DNA of 64,000 bases from Micromonospora zingiberis (GCF_004331455.1 NZ_SJJR01000013.1:97090-161089), one strand, 5' to 3'. Positions 1 to 7,589 are shown, numbered from the stretch's first letter. Translations and numbers: made by a program. The notes: generated by a model not told the origin, from the letters alone.

Positions 1-148
1 CGGCGTGGACCTGCTCGTCGGCGGTGGCCGCCGTGGCGGCGGCGCGCAACTCCTCCTGCACCTGCGTGTTGAGCGCGTTCATCGGTGGCCGCTCCAGCCG
101 GATGGTGCCGATGCCGTCCTTGGTCTCCAGCCGCACGAACTCGCCCAC
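1..148 (-). CDS. Enoyl-CoA hydratase/isomerase family protein (N-terminal part only)
   Basis: Partial gene running off the left edge on the minus strand; about 49 N-terminal residues are visible. They read as a crotonase N-terminus, with the beta-strand pattern around DGIGTIRLERPPMNALN that begins enoyl-CoA hydratases. The family hydrates or isomerises acyl-CoA thioesters. I placed the start at GTG 148 because a GAGG lies about 6 nt upstream; an in-frame GTG at 160 is possible but would sit directly on a GAGGA. The catalytic glutamates lie outside the window, so the exact reaction cannot be assigned. The family call is fairly secure, the substrate unknown. Confidence 0.7.
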   Translation of the reverse strand, partial: MGEFVRLETKDGIGTIRLERPPMNALNTQVQEELRAAATAATADEQVHA

Positions 149-186
149 GCTGAGCCTCACTTCCTCGTCGAAGTCGCGTGCCAACC

Positions 187-216
187 TTACGACCAGGCAT
201 CTGCGGCACGTAGTCT
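187..216 (+). promoter_or_regulatory. Candidate sigma70-type promoter for the first DUF6232-like gene
   Basis: TTACGA at 187-192 and TAGTCT at 211-216 are separated by 18 bp, an acceptable -35/-10 pair about 30 bp before the ATG at 249. It lies in the divergent interval between the crotonase gene and the membrane protein gene. Confidence 0.35.
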
Positions 217-248
217 GGCTGCCAGTCCCGCGACCCGGAGTTCCCGCC

Positions 249-722
249 ATGGTCACGTACTACGACGACAAGTCCGTCCAGGTCACCTCCACCACCGTCA
301 CCGTCAACGGCGACGCCTATCCGCTGGCCGAGATCAGCGAGGTCTGGCACCACCGGGGCAGCCGGTCGTGGCGGGTGCTGGCCGGCCGGGGCGCGCTCGG
401 CGCGGCGATGGTCGGCCCGCTGGTGGCCGCCGTCCTCGGCATCGCGCTCGCCGTCTGGCTCAACGGTTCGGCGACCGTCACGGTCGCCATCATCGGCACC
501 TCCATCCTGATCGGGCTGGCCGCCGGGCCGATCGCCGACCAGCTCTTCGAGTACTTCGACCGCTCGTACGCCCGGGGCAGCCGGCCACGCGAGGTCTGGA
601 TCCGCTGGCGTGGCCACCCGGTACGCCTGCTGCGCACCCCGGACGCCCTGCGCTTCGGCCAGATCTACCGCGCCGTCCAACGCGCCATGGAAGCCCAGGT
701 GCAAGGAAGGGCACCCCGTTAA
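249..722 (+). CDS. DUF6232-like membrane protein, copy 1
   Basis: A 157-residue protein of unknown function. It starts with MVTYYDD, carries a YPLAEISEVWHHRG motif, then two hydrophobic helices at about residues 55-100, and ends in a soluble tail containing RTPDALRFGQIYRAVQR. This architecture (short beta-rich head, two membrane helices, conserved RFxQIxRA tail) matches the actinobacterial DUF6232 family as I know it. The adjacent gene at 822 encodes a clear paralog sharing the tail almost word for word, so the pair arose by duplication. The start ATG 249 was chosen for alignment with the paralog. The last few codons and the stop lie inside a dispersed 53-bp repeat, so the C-terminus may have been set by insertion of that repeat. 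Function unknown. Confidence 0.7.
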   Translation: MVTYYDDKSVQVTSTTVTVNGDAYPLAEISEVWHHRGSRSWRVLAGRGALGAAMVGPLVAAVLGIALAVWLNGSATVTVAIIGTSILIGLAAGPIADQLFEYFDRSYARGSRPREVWIRWRGHPVRLLRTPDALRFGQIYRAVQRAMEAQVQGRAPR

Positions 723-755
723 CGCCTGCGGTGGTACACGGGCCCCTTGTTAACA
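703..755 (+). repeat. Dispersed 53-bp intergenic repeat, copy A
   Basis: This 53-bp segment matches the reverse complement of 4492-4544 at 43 of 53 positions. It begins AAGGAAGGGC and ends GCCCCTTGTTAACA, with TTAACG conserved in the middle. The left end overlaps the last codons and the TAA stop of the preceding gene. It looks like a REP-type palindromic unit: the ends can pair and the core is variable. Confidence 0.75.
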
Positions 756-810
756 ACGCCACCCGCCGATCGGGCAGCCAGTTGACAGCCACCAGTTGCC
801 CGAAGGTGGT

Positions 811-816
811 TAGGCT
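811..816 (+). promoter_or_regulatory. -10 element for a leaderless transcript
   Basis: TAGGCT ends 5 nt before the ATG at 822, so transcription would start at or next to the start codon. No Shine-Dalgarno sequence is visible. A perfect TTGACA sits at 782-787, but 23 bp upstream of the -10, which is too far for standard spacing. Confidence 0.35.
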
Positions 817-821
817 TAGTG

Positions 822-1304
822 ATGGCGCTCTATTACCGGGACGACGCGGTGCAGGTGACCTCGGAGTCGATCCGGGTCGGAGGACACGTCATTCCGATCG
901 CCGAAGTCACCTACGTCTGGCACCAGAAGGGCCGTACCACGCTGGCGGTCCGGGGCCGGGTGCTCGGTCGGGGCGTACTGGTGCTGCTGTTGTCGCTACC
1001 GCCGTTGGTCGGGCTGGTCTGCGTACTCTCGCTGGCCTGGTCGGCCCAGGACCGGGGCGACTGGATCCCCGCGCTGGTGGTGCTCGCGGCCTGCGTGATC
1101 ATCCCGCTGGCGCTGGTGCCGTTCCTGGAGATTCCGCTCGGCTGGCTGGACCGCTCGTACGAACGCGGCAACCGGGTGCACGAGCTGTGGGTGCAGTACC
1201 GCGGGCAGGAGGCCATGGTGCTGCGTACCCCGGACGCGCTGCGCTTCGGGCAGATCTACCGGGCGGTGCAGCGGTCCGTGGAGCAGCAGGGGGAACACTG
1301 GTGA
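822..1304 (+). CDS. DUF6232-like membrane protein, copy 2
   Basis: A 160-residue paralog of the protein encoded at 249-722. It shares the order YYRDDAVQVTS head, IPIAEVTYVWHQKG motif, two strongly hydrophobic stretches (about residues 48-70 and 82-105) and the tail RTPDALRFGQIYRAVQR. Both N- and C-terminal soluble parts probably face the same side of the membrane. No catalytic motif is apparent. A GTG three bases upstream (819) is an alternative start; I preferred ATG 822 because the putative -10 element fits a leaderless start there. Function unknown; the duplication suggests related but separable roles. Confidence 0.7.
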   Translation: MALYYRDDAVQVTSESIRVGGHVIPIAEVTYVWHQKGRTTLAVRGRVLGRGVLVLLLSLPPLVGLVCVLSLAWSAQDRGDWIPALVVLAACVIIPLALVPFLEIPLGWLDRSYERGNRVHELWVQYRGQEAMVLRTPDALRFGQIYRAVQRSVEQQGEHW

Positions 1305-1349
1305 CCGCCCGGCCGGCAGGAGGTGATCGCCCGACGCACACTTGAGCCC

Positions 1350-2021
1350 ATGGCGATCCCCCTTCCCCGGCCGACCGCGGTCGTCGGTCTCACCCGTTCC
1401 GCCCTCGACTCGGCCGCGTCCTTCGCCGCGATTCCCACCCGCGCGTTCGCGGTCCTCGACGGCGTGGAGGCGCTGCTGGCCCGGATCAACGGGGTGGTGG
1501 ATCGGGTCGAGCAGACCCTCGACCGGACCGACCAGTTGCTCGCCGACGCCGACGTCGCGGTCCGCGAGGTGGCGGTGATCAGCGCCGCCGCCACCGCCGC
1601 CGTGGACAACGCCACCACGGTCGCCGCCGCGGCAGCCAGCGTGGTGGCGACGGCGGAGACGGTGTCCGGCCGGGCAGCCGAGGCGGTCGGCGTGGCGGCC
1701 GAAACGGCGGCCACCGCCGCCGAACTGCTGGCCGCGTACGAGCCGGCGTTGCGGCGGGCCGTACCGATGGCCACCCACTTCATCGAGCAACTCAGCCCCG
1801 AGGAGGTGGCGGCGGCGGTACGGCTGGTCGACGAGTTGCCGAAGCTGCGGGAGCACCTCACCGCCGACGTACTGCCGATTCTGGCCACCCTGGACCGGGT
1901 CGGCCCCGACCTGCACGACCTGCTCGACGTCACCCGGGACCTCAAGCTCGCCGTGGCCGGCATCCCCGGCCTGGGCATGCTGCGGCGGCGGGGTGAGAAG
2001 CTCGCCGACGACGCCGGCTGA
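1350..2021 (+). CDS. Alanine-rich amphipathic helical protein of unknown function
   Basis: A 223-residue protein of low sequence complexity. After a short proline-rich N-terminus, residues 15-150 form an almost uninterrupted alanine/valine-rich helical region with heptad-like spacing (LARINGVVDRVEQTLDRTDQ, then VASVVATAETVSGRAAE), resembling apolipoprotein-like or DUF948-like helical bundles. The C-terminal 70 residues are more conventional (LSPEEVAAAVRLVDELPKLR). No signal peptide or convincing membrane helix. Start ATG 1350 follows the usual family pattern but lacks a good ribosome site; AGGAGG at 1318-1323 overlaps an in-frame GTG at 1323. A structural or membrane-associated role is a guess. 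Confidence 0.6.
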   Translation: MAIPLPRPTAVVGLTRSALDSAASFAAIPTRAFAVLDGVEALLARINGVVDRVEQTLDRTDQLLADADVAVREVAVISAAATAAVDNATTVAAAAASVVATAETVSGRAAEAVGVAAETAATAAELLAAYEPALRRAVPMATHFIEQLSPEEVAAAVRLVDELPKLREHLTADVLPILATLDRVGPDLHDLLDVTRDLKLAVAGIPGLGMLRRRGEKLADDAG

Positions 2022-2042
2022 GGCCGAGTTGGTCGTACCAGA

Positions 2043-2501
2043 TCAGCAGTCGCAGCCGACGGCCGGGCGGGGGGCGGTCAGCTCGTCCACCGGCCGCTGG
2101 GACAGTCCGGTCGCGGTGACCACGGGCAGCCCTTCCCGGACCCAGTACTCGTAGCCACCGCGCATCTCCTTGACCGGATAGCCGAGCCGGGCGAACTCCA
2201 GCGCGGCCCGGGTGGCGCCGTCGCAGCCCGGACCCCAGCAGTAGGTGACCACCCGAACGCCGGTCGACACCGCCGTGGTGGCCCGCGCGGCGATCTCGGC
2301 GGTGGGCAGGTGCAGAGCGCCGGGCAGGTGGCCCTGGGCCCAGGCGGCGTCGCCCCGGGAGTCCACCACGACCAGGTCGGGCACCCCCACGGTGAGGTCG
2401 GCATGCACGTCGGCCACGTCGGTGGCGAACCGCAACCGGGCGAGGAAGTGTGCGGCGGCGGTTGCCGGATCGGCGGCCGGAACTGCGAAGACTCGGCTCA
2501 T
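2043..2501 (-). CDS. Rhodanese-like domain protein
   Basis: A 152-residue single-domain rhodanese. The CH2A-like motif is seen as VVVDSRGDAAWAQGHLPGA (about residues 44-62), followed by the active-site loop with Cys88 in YCWGPGCDGAT. A cysteine at the start of a loop after a beta strand is the persulfide-carrying position of the fold; a second cysteine, Cys93, lies within the same loop. The C-terminus YPVKEMRGGYEYWVREGLPV is typical. Likely role: sulfur transfer or detoxification in the cytoplasm; the substrate is not predictable. It ends in a CDC motif that could bind metal. Divergent from the GlxA-type regulator at 2573, with only 71 bp between, so the two may share control. Confidence 0.85.
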   Translation of the reverse strand: MSRVFAVPAADPATAAAHFLARLRFATDVADVHADLTVGVPDLVVVDSRGDAAWAQGHLPGALHLPTAEIAARATTAVSTGVRVVTYCWGPGCDGATRAALEFARLGYPVKEMRGGYEYWVREGLPVVTATGLSQRPVDELTAPRPAVGCDC

Positions 2502-2560
2502 GGCACCGATCCTGGTCGCCGTCGGTCACGCGGACGAGTGGCGGTGAGGACGTACTACGC

Positions 2561-2566
2561 TAATAT
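2561..2566 (+). promoter_or_regulatory. -10 element (TAATAT) for a leaderless mRNA
   Basis: TAATAT is an unusually AT-rich hexamer here and ends 6 nt before the ATG at 2573, so the transcript should begin at or next to the A of the start codon. No ribosome-binding sequence is present. No clear -35 is seen 16-18 bp upstream. Confidence 0.5.
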
Positions 2567-2572
2567 CCCGCC

Positions 2573-3571
2573 ATGGCCCCGGCCGACCGCACCGTCGCCG
2601 TGCTCGCGTACCCGGGGATGTCGGTCTTCGAAACCGGCATCGTCACCGAGGTGTTCGGGCTGCCCCGCCCCGAACTCGGCGTGCCCTGGTACGACCTGCG
2701 ACTCTGCGCCGAACGGCCCGGTCCGCTGCCGCTGATCGGCGGCGCCCACCTGCACACCCCGTACGGCCTGGGCGTGCTGGCCGGCGCCGGGACGGTGATC
2801 GTGCCCGGGGTGTCCGACGTGTCCGCGCCGCCGTCGCCGCGACTGGTGGCGGCGCTGCGTCGCGCGCACCGGGCCGGTGCCCGGATCATGTCCATCTGCT
2901 CGGGGGCGTTCGCGCTGGCCGGCGCCGGCCTGCTGGACGGTCGACGGGCCACCACCCACTGGCGCTACGCCGACCTACTGGCCCGCCGACACCCCGCCGT
3001 GACGGTGGATCCGGACGTGCTCTACCTGGACGACGGGGACATCCTGACCAGCGCCGGCAGCGCGGCCGGCCTCGACCTGTGCGTGCACGTGATCCGGCGC
3101 GACCACGGCGCCGCCGTGGCCAACGCGGTGGCTCGCCGACTGGTGATCCCGCCGCATCGCGACGGCGGACAGGCGCAGTTCATCGAGGCGCCGGTGGCGG
3201 CGGGGCCGGACGACGACCGGATCGCCGGCAGTCTCGCCTGGGCGCTGGCGCACCTGGCCGAACCGCTGACGGTGGCCCGCCTGGCCCGGCAGGCGCACCT
3301 GTCGCCCCGCACCTACCTGCGGCACTTCGCCCGGGCCACCGGCACCAGCCCGATCCGTTGGCTGGTCGACCAGCGGATCCGGGCCAGCCTGGCGCTGCTC
3401 GAAACGACCGACGCACCCGTTACGCGGATCGCGACGACGGTCGGCTTCGACACCCCGGTGACCTACCGCCACCACTTCACCCGGGCGATGCGTACCTCAC
3501 CGTCCGCCTATCGGCGGGCGTTCCGCAGCAGCACCGGCGGCCGGCCGGCGGCCGTACCGCCGGGCGGCTGA
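2573..3571 (+). CDS. GlxA family transcriptional regulator (DJ-1/PfpI domain plus AraC HTH)
   Basis: A 332-residue two-domain regulator. Residues 1-185 form a DJ-1/PfpI-like amidotransferase fold, with IMSICSGAFALAGAGLLDGR carrying the nucleophile-elbow cysteine, followed by TTHWRY, diagnostic of the GlxA group. Residues 215-320 are an AraC-type DNA-binding domain with two helix-turn-helix units (LARQAHLSPRTYLRHFARAT and IATTVGFDTPVTYRHHF). Such proteins activate catabolic or stress genes in response to unknown small ligands. It is divergent from the rhodanese gene, a likely target by position. The start fits a leaderless transcript. Family assignment is secure; ligand and regulon are unknown. 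Confidence 0.88.
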   Translation: MAPADRTVAVLAYPGMSVFETGIVTEVFGLPRPELGVPWYDLRLCAERPGPLPLIGGAHLHTPYGLGVLAGAGTVIVPGVSDVSAPPSPRLVAALRRAHRAGARIMSICSGAFALAGAGLLDGRRATTHWRYADLLARRHPAVTVDPDVLYLDDGDILTSAGSAAGLDLCVHVIRRDHGAAVANAVARRLVIPPHRDGGQAQFIEAPVAAGPDDDRIAGSLAWALAHLAEPLTVARLARQAHLSPRTYLRHFARATGTSPIRWLVDQRIRASLALLETTDAPVTRIATTVGFDTPVTYRHHFTRAMRTSPSAYRRAFRSSTGGRPAAVPPGG

Positions 3572-3576
3572 GCGGA

Positions 3577-4476
3577 TCAGGGCGCCGGGGCGTACAGCTG
3601 GTCGATGTCGACGCGGTGCGGCAGCGACACGCTCGCGCCGAGCCGGCGTACGCAGGCCGCACCGGCCGCCGCCGCCCAGCGGACCGCGTCGACCAGGTCA
3701 CGGCCCTCACCCCAGGCCACCGCGAGCGCGCCGGTGAAGGCGTCCCCGGCGGCGGTCGAGTCGACCGTGTCCACCTTGACGGCGGGCACGTGCACGGCGG
3801 TGCCGTCCCGGTCGCCGTACCAGGCACCCTGCGCGCCGAGGGTCAGCACCGCCCGGGGCACCAGGTCGAGCAGGGCGTACGGGTCGTCCCGCCCCCGACC
3901 GGTGTACGCCTGCGCCTCGTTCTCGTTGACCACCAACAGGTCCACCGCGGCCAGCAGTTCGGGCGGCAACGGGACGGCCGGCGCCGCGTTGAGCACCACC
4001 CGGGTACCGGCGGCCCGGGCCGCCACCGCCGCCTCGGTCACCGTCTCGACCGGAATCTCCAGCTGCGCGATCAGCACGTCGGCATCGCGTACGGCGGCGA
4101 GTTCGCTCTCGGTGAGCGCGGTCAGCGAGCCGTTCGCGCCCGGGGTCACCAGGATCGCGTTCTCCCCCTCGGCGTTGACCATGACCAGGGCCACCCCGGA
4201 GGCGCCGTAGGTGGTGCGCAACTGGCTGGTGTCCACCCCGGCGGCGGTGATCCGGGCCCGCAGGGTCACCCCGAACGAGTCGGAGCCGATCGCGCCGAGG
4301 AAGGCACAGGCGGCGCCCGCCCGGGCGGCGGCGATGGCCTGGTTGGCACCCTTGCCACCGGGCACGGTGACGAAGTCGGTGCCGAGGGTGGTCTCTCCGG
4401 GGCGGGGCAGGGCCGGCGCGGTGGCGACCAGGTCCATGTTCGCGCTGCCCACCACGACGACTCGGGTCTGTCGCAC
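3577..4476 (-). CDS. rbsK: Ribokinase (PfkB family)
   Basis: A 299-residue PfkB-family sugar kinase that phosphorylates ribose at O5 with ATP in the cytoplasm. The N-terminal signature is visible as VPGGKGANQAIAAARAGA (about residues 38-55) and the C-terminal signature as STAAGDAFTGALAVAWGEG with the catalytic Asp. GSANMDLV at the N-terminus is typical of RbsK. The start is GTG 4476, preceded by AGGAGG; an in-frame TTG further upstream lies in a repeat and is unlikely. No ribose transporter or RbsR-type regulator is adjacent, so it may act on nucleoside-derived ribose. It ends 5 bp from the convergent GlxA-type gene. Confidence 0.88.
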   Translation of the reverse strand: MRQTRVVVVGSANMDLVATAPALPRPGETTLGTDFVTVPGGKGANQAIAAARAGAACAFLGAIGSDSFGVTLRARITAAGVDTSQLRTTYGASGVALVMVNAEGENAILVTPGANGSLTALTESELAAVRDADVLIAQLEIPVETVTEAAVAARAAGTRVVLNAAPAVPLPPELLAAVDLLVVNENEAQAYTGRGRDDPYALLDLVPRAVLTLGAQGAWYGDRDGTAVHVPAVKVDTVDSTAAGDAFTGALAVAWGEGRDLVDAVRWAAAAGAACVRRLGASVSLPHRVDIDQLYAPAP

Positions 4477-4491
4477 GGGAGCCTCCTGCCT

Positions 4492-4544
4492 TGTTAACAA
4501 GGGGCCCCTGCTCTACCGGAGACGTTAAGCAGGGGCCCTTCCTT
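4492..4544 (-). repeat. Dispersed 53-bp repeat, copy B, also a plausible terminator
   Basis: Inverted relative to copy A at 703-755 and 43/53 identical. In this copy GGGCCCCTGCT (4502-4512) pairs with AGCAGGGGCCC (4528-4538), an 11-bp stem. It lies directly downstream of the ABC ATPase gene and upstream of rbsK on the same strand, so it could end ABC transcription before rbsK. Confidence 0.75.
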
Positions 4545-4549
4545 ACACC

Positions 4550-5392
4550 TCAGGCGGCGCGGGCGGTGAAGCGGTTGCCGGTGCGCTCGACGAGCAGCGG
4601 CAGGCCGAAGGTCTTGGTGAGGTTGTCGGCGGTGAGGGTGTCGTCCAGCAGCCCCTGGGCCATGACGGCGCCGTCGCGCAGCAGCAGCGCGTGGGTGAAG
4701 CCGGGCGGGATCTCCTCCACGTGGTGGGTGACCAGCACCAGCGCCGGGGCGTCCGGATCCCGCGCCAGCTCGGCCAGGCGGGCCACCAGGTCCTCCCGGC
4801 CACCCAGGTCGAGCCCGGCCGCCGGCTCGTCGAGCAGCAGCAGCTCCGGGTCGGTCATCAGGGCGCGGGCGATCTGCACCCGCTTGCGCTCCCCCTCCGA
4901 CAGGGTGCCGTACGTCCGGTCGGCCAGCGAGCCGACGCCGAGTTGGTCGAGCAGGGCGCGGGCGCGGGCCTCGTCGGCCGGGTCGTAGTCCTCCCGCCAG
5001 CGGCCGACCACCGACCAGGCCGCGGTCATCACCACGTCGACGACCTTCTCCTCGGCCGGCAGCCGCTCGGCGAGCGCCGCCGTGGTCAACCCGATGCGGG
5101 TACGCAGCTCGGTCAGGTCGGTACGGCCGATCCGCTCGCCCAGCACGTGCGCGGTGCCGATGGTCGGGTGCAGCCGGCCGGCGGCGAGGTTGAGCAGGGT
5201 GGTCTTGCCCGCGCCGTTGGGGCCCAGCACCACCCAGCGTTCGTCCAGTTCCACCCGCCAGTCGACGTCGTGCAGCAGGGCGGTGCCGGACCGGCGTACC
5301 CCGACGCCGTCGAGGCTGACCACCAGATCCGCGTCCACGGGCGAGGGGGCGGGTGTGGCGCCACCGGCGCCAGGGATCAGGTCACCAGTCAC
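4550..5392 (-). CDS. ABC transporter ATP-binding protein without adjacent permease
   Basis: About 280 residues with a full nucleotide-binding domain: Walker A GPNGAGKTT, Q-loop region, signature LSEGERKRVQIAR, Walker B LLLLDEPAAGLD, and a switch histidine in VTHHVEEIP. The LNLAAGRLHPTIGTAHVLGE and HHVEEIPPGFTHAL patterns resemble the ModF/YlmA-type soluble ATPases, which often stand alone. No permease is adjacent on this strand, so its partner or target is unknown. Start uncertain: GTG 5392 (MTGDLIPGAG) is proposed; GTG 5338 or an extension to 5467 are possible. It is divergent from the ABC operon at 5520. Confidence 0.8.
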   Translation of the reverse strand: MTGDLIPGAGGATPAPSPVDADLVVSLDGVGVRRSGTALLHDVDWRVELDERWVVLGPNGAGKTTLLNLAAGRLHPTIGTAHVLGERIGRTDLTELRTRIGLTTAALAERLPAEEKVVDVVMTAAWSVVGRWREDYDPADEARARALLDQLGVGSLADRTYGTLSEGERKRVQIARALMTDPELLLLDEPAAGLDLGGREDLVARLAELARDPDAPALVLVTHHVEEIPPGFTHALLLRDGAVMAQGLLDDTLTADNLTKTFGLPLLVERTGNRFTARAA

Positions 5393-5447
5393 CCGCCCAT
5401 CCAACCACGCACCGCCATGCCGCCCCCATGGGCGGGCGGCGCGGTCG

Positions 5448-5453
5448 TAGGGT
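5448..5453 (+). promoter_or_regulatory. -10 element (TAGGGT) before the ABC-operon leader ORF
   Basis: TAGGGT ends 7 nt upstream of GTG 5461, which would make the transcript leaderless and begin it with the small leader ORF. No good -35 is visible. Confidence 0.4.
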
Positions 5454-5460
5454 GAGCGCC

Positions 5461-5523
5461 GTGTCATTGCTCACCCCATCCGGAGGGCCGGCCATGCCCA
5501 GTCGTCGGGGACCGTCCGCATGA
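5461..5523 (+). CDS. 20-codon leader ORF overlapping the ABC ATPase gene
   Basis: GTG 5461 opens a 20-codon frame (MSLLTPSGGPAMPSRRGPSA) whose TGA stop at 5521-5523 overlaps the ATG of the next gene at 5520. A -10-like TAGGGT stands 7 nt before the GTG. The ATGA junction is the classic geometry for translational coupling, and the downstream ATG has only a weak Shine-Dalgarno sequence (CGGGGA). The peptide has no recognisable family. It may exist only to deliver ribosomes to the ABC gene. Real translation is unproven. Confidence 0.4.
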   Translation: MSLLTPSGGPAMPSRRGPSA

Positions 5524-6524
5524 GCGGGGTCATCGAGATCGAAGGTCTGCGTAAGACGTTCCGTAGCCTGCGTCGGGGGCGCCGGGTCGCCGTCGACGGC
5601 TTCGACCTGCTGGTCGAGGCCGGTCAGGTGCACGGGTTCCTGGGGCCGAACGGGTCGGGCAAGACGACCACGCTGCGGGCGCTGCTCGGGCTGGTCGGCG
5701 CCGACGAAGGACGAATGACCGTGCTCGGTGCCCGCGCGCCCGAGCGGTTGCCACAGGTCGCCGGTCGGGTGGGGGCGATCGTGGAGAGCCCGCAGTTCTT
5801 CGGCAACTTCACCGCGTACCGCACGCTGCGGTTGCTCGCGGTGGCCGGCGGCGTACCGGTCAGCCGGGTCGACGAGGTGCTGGAGCAGGTCGGTCTGGGC
5901 GATCGCGGCCACGAGCGGGTCAAGGGTTACTCGCTGGGCATGAAGCAACGGCTGGCGGTGGCCTCGGCCCTGCTCAAGCGGCCCGAGCTGCTGATCCTGG
6001 ACGAGCCGGCCAATGGGCTGGACCCGGCGGGCATCCGGGAGATGCGGGATCTGGTGCGGGCACTGGCCGCGAACGGGGTGACCGTGCTGGTGTCCAGCCA
6101 CATCCTGGCCGAGATCCAGCTGATCTGCGACCACGTCACGATCATCTCGCGGGGCCGGCGGGTGGCGGCCGGCCGGGTGGACGAGGTGCTGGCCGGTTTC
6201 GACCGCAACGAGTGTCTGGTCCGCGCCGACGACCTGGCCCGGGCCGAGGAGCTGCTGCGGGCCGCCGAGCTGACCGTCACCGCGCACGCCGACCATCTGG
6301 TGGTCGGTGGCGTACCGGACCCGGCCCTGGTCAACCGGACGCTGGGCGAGCAGGGTGTCTGGGTACGCGAGCTGACCCCGGTGCGGCCGGATCTGGAGAG
6401 CGTCTTCCTGGAGTTGACCGGTGCCGGGCAACATCCGACGGTCCCCCGCCAGGCCGACGGGACCCCGCACGACCCGGCCGCCGGACAGCTGATCGACCTC
6501 GACATCCGGGGAGTGGACGCGTGA
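5520..6524 (+). CDS. ABC transporter ATP-binding protein, BcrA/DrrA-like
   Basis: A 334-residue ATPase of the drug-efflux type. Walker A is GPNGSGKTT (about residues 42-50), followed by the Q-loop region in VGAIVESPQFFGNFTAYRTL, signature YSLGMKQRLAVA, Walker B LLILDEPANGLDP and the switch histidine in VSSHILAEI. The C-terminal 90 residues form the extra domain common in BcrA/NatA-like exporters. It overlaps the permease gene by 4 bp (GTGA), so the two form one export or membrane-stress system at the cytoplasmic membrane. Substrate unknown; the resemblance to antibiotic or lantibiotic exporters is at family level only. Confidence 0.88.
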   Translation: MSGVIEIEGLRKTFRSLRRGRRVAVDGFDLLVEAGQVHGFLGPNGSGKTTTLRALLGLVGADEGRMTVLGARAPERLPQVAGRVGAIVESPQFFGNFTAYRTLRLLAVAGGVPVSRVDEVLEQVGLGDRGHERVKGYSLGMKQRLAVASALLKRPELLILDEPANGLDPAGIREMRDLVRALAANGVTVLVSSHILAEIQLICDHVTIISRGRRVAAGRVDEVLAGFDRNECLVRADDLARAEELLRAAELTVTAHADHLVVGGVPDPALVNRTLGEQGVWVRELTPVRPDLESVFLELTGAGQHPTVPRQADGTPHDPAAGQLIDLDIRGVDA

Positions 6525-7534
6525 ACCTGATCCGTGCCGAGGCGCAGCGGCTGGCCGCCCGCCGGTTCGTGCAGCTGATGGTGCTCCTGCTGCTGTTGGC
6601 GTTCGCGGTGACGGCGGCGACCACACTGGCCGGATCACACACGCCCACCAGCGCCGAGCTGGCGACGGCCCAGCAGCAGGCGACCGCCGAGCGGCGCGAC
6701 ATGGAGCGGGAGCACGACCGTTGCCTGGCCCGTGATCGTGGTGAGGCGTGGGCCCACGAGGGCAACCTCTACCTGCCGCCTGACTGCAGCGAACTGGACC
6801 CGGCGCAGCGGGACCGGCTGCCGGTCACCGCCGACTACCTGACCGGGGTGTTCACCTTCACCCAGCAGGCCGAGTCGCTGCTGTTCTTCCTGGTGGCCTT
6901 CCTGCTGATGTTCGGTTTTCTGGTCGGCGCCTCCTACATCGGCGCCGACCTGAACTCCGGCGGGGTGGTCAACCTGCTGTTGTGGCGGCCCCGTCGGCTG
7001 ACGGTGCTCGGTGCGAAGCTGGGCACCCTGCTCGGGGCGGTCCTGGTCTTGTCGGTGCTCGCCTCGGTGGCGTACCTGGTCACGTTCTGGGTCATCGCGC
7101 ACGTCGCCGGCTACCCCGGCCCCACCGACGCGGCCTTCTGGGCGGCCCTGGCCCAGTTGTGGGGGCGGGGCATCGGGCTGGTGCTGCTCGGCACGGCGGT
7201 CGGCTTCGCCCTCGCCACCATCGGCCGGCACACCGCGGCGGCGCTCGGCGCGGTGGTGGCGTACCTGGTGGTGTGGGAGCTGGGTGGACGGATCGTGCTG
7301 CAGATCCTGGAGGTGGCCCGGCCGGACCAACTGCTGCTCAGCAGTTACGTGGCCGCGTGGATCGCCAAACAGGTCCGCTTCTACGACAACAGCCGCTGCA
7401 CGGACGTCTACTACAGCTACTGCGACAGCACCTACCTGCTGACCTGGCAGCCGGCGCTGGGCGTCCTGCTGCTGCTCACCGCCGGGCTCACCGCCGTGGC
7501 GTTCGCCCTGTTCCGGCGGCGCGACCTGAGCTGA
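6521..7534 (+). CDS. ABC-2 type permease
   Basis: A 337-residue integral membrane partner of the preceding ATPase. There are six hydrophobic segments: one near the N-terminus (about residues 17-36), a large external loop containing two cysteines (about residues 37-105), then five helices from residue 110 onwards, ending in VAFALFRRRDLS. The last external loop (FYDNSRCTDVYYSYCDST) has two more cysteines, suggesting disulfide bonding outside the cell. The layout matches ABC-2 permeases of BcrB/NatB type. GTG 6521 overlaps the ATPase stop. Export direction is expected from the family; the substrate is not known. Confidence 0.82.
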   Translation: MNLIRAEAQRLAARRFVQLMVLLLLLAFAVTAATTLAGSHTPTSAELATAQQQATAERRDMEREHDRCLARDRGEAWAHEGNLYLPPDCSELDPAQRDRLPVTADYLTGVFTFTQQAESLLFFLVAFLLMFGFLVGASYIGADLNSGGVVNLLLWRPRRLTVLGAKLGTLLGAVLVLSVLASVAYLVTFWVIAHVAGYPGPTDAAFWAALAQLWGRGIGLVLLGTAVGFALATIGRHTAAALGAVVAYLVVWELGGRIVLQILEVARPDQLLLSSYVAAWIAKQVRFYDNSRCTDVYYSYCDSTYLLTWQPALGVLLLLTAGLTAVAFALFRRRDLS

Positions 7535-7572
7535 CCCGGCACGGGCAAAGCCTTGCCGCCCTTTCGGCGCTG

Positions 7573-7589
7573 GTGAAGAATTCCTTCAC
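7573..7589. terminator. Small hairpin between convergent genes
   Basis: GTGAAG (7573-7578) and CTTCAC (7584-7589) form a perfect 6-bp stem around a 5-nt loop between the convergent permease and ROK genes. Weak for a terminator; the only hairpin I saw in this gap. Confidence 0.3.

Noticed and set aside
3079..4497. 472-codon plus frame over GlxA end and rbsK
   Set aside because: Overlaps two genes with strong family motifs; low-complexity Arg/Gly composition typical of shadows.
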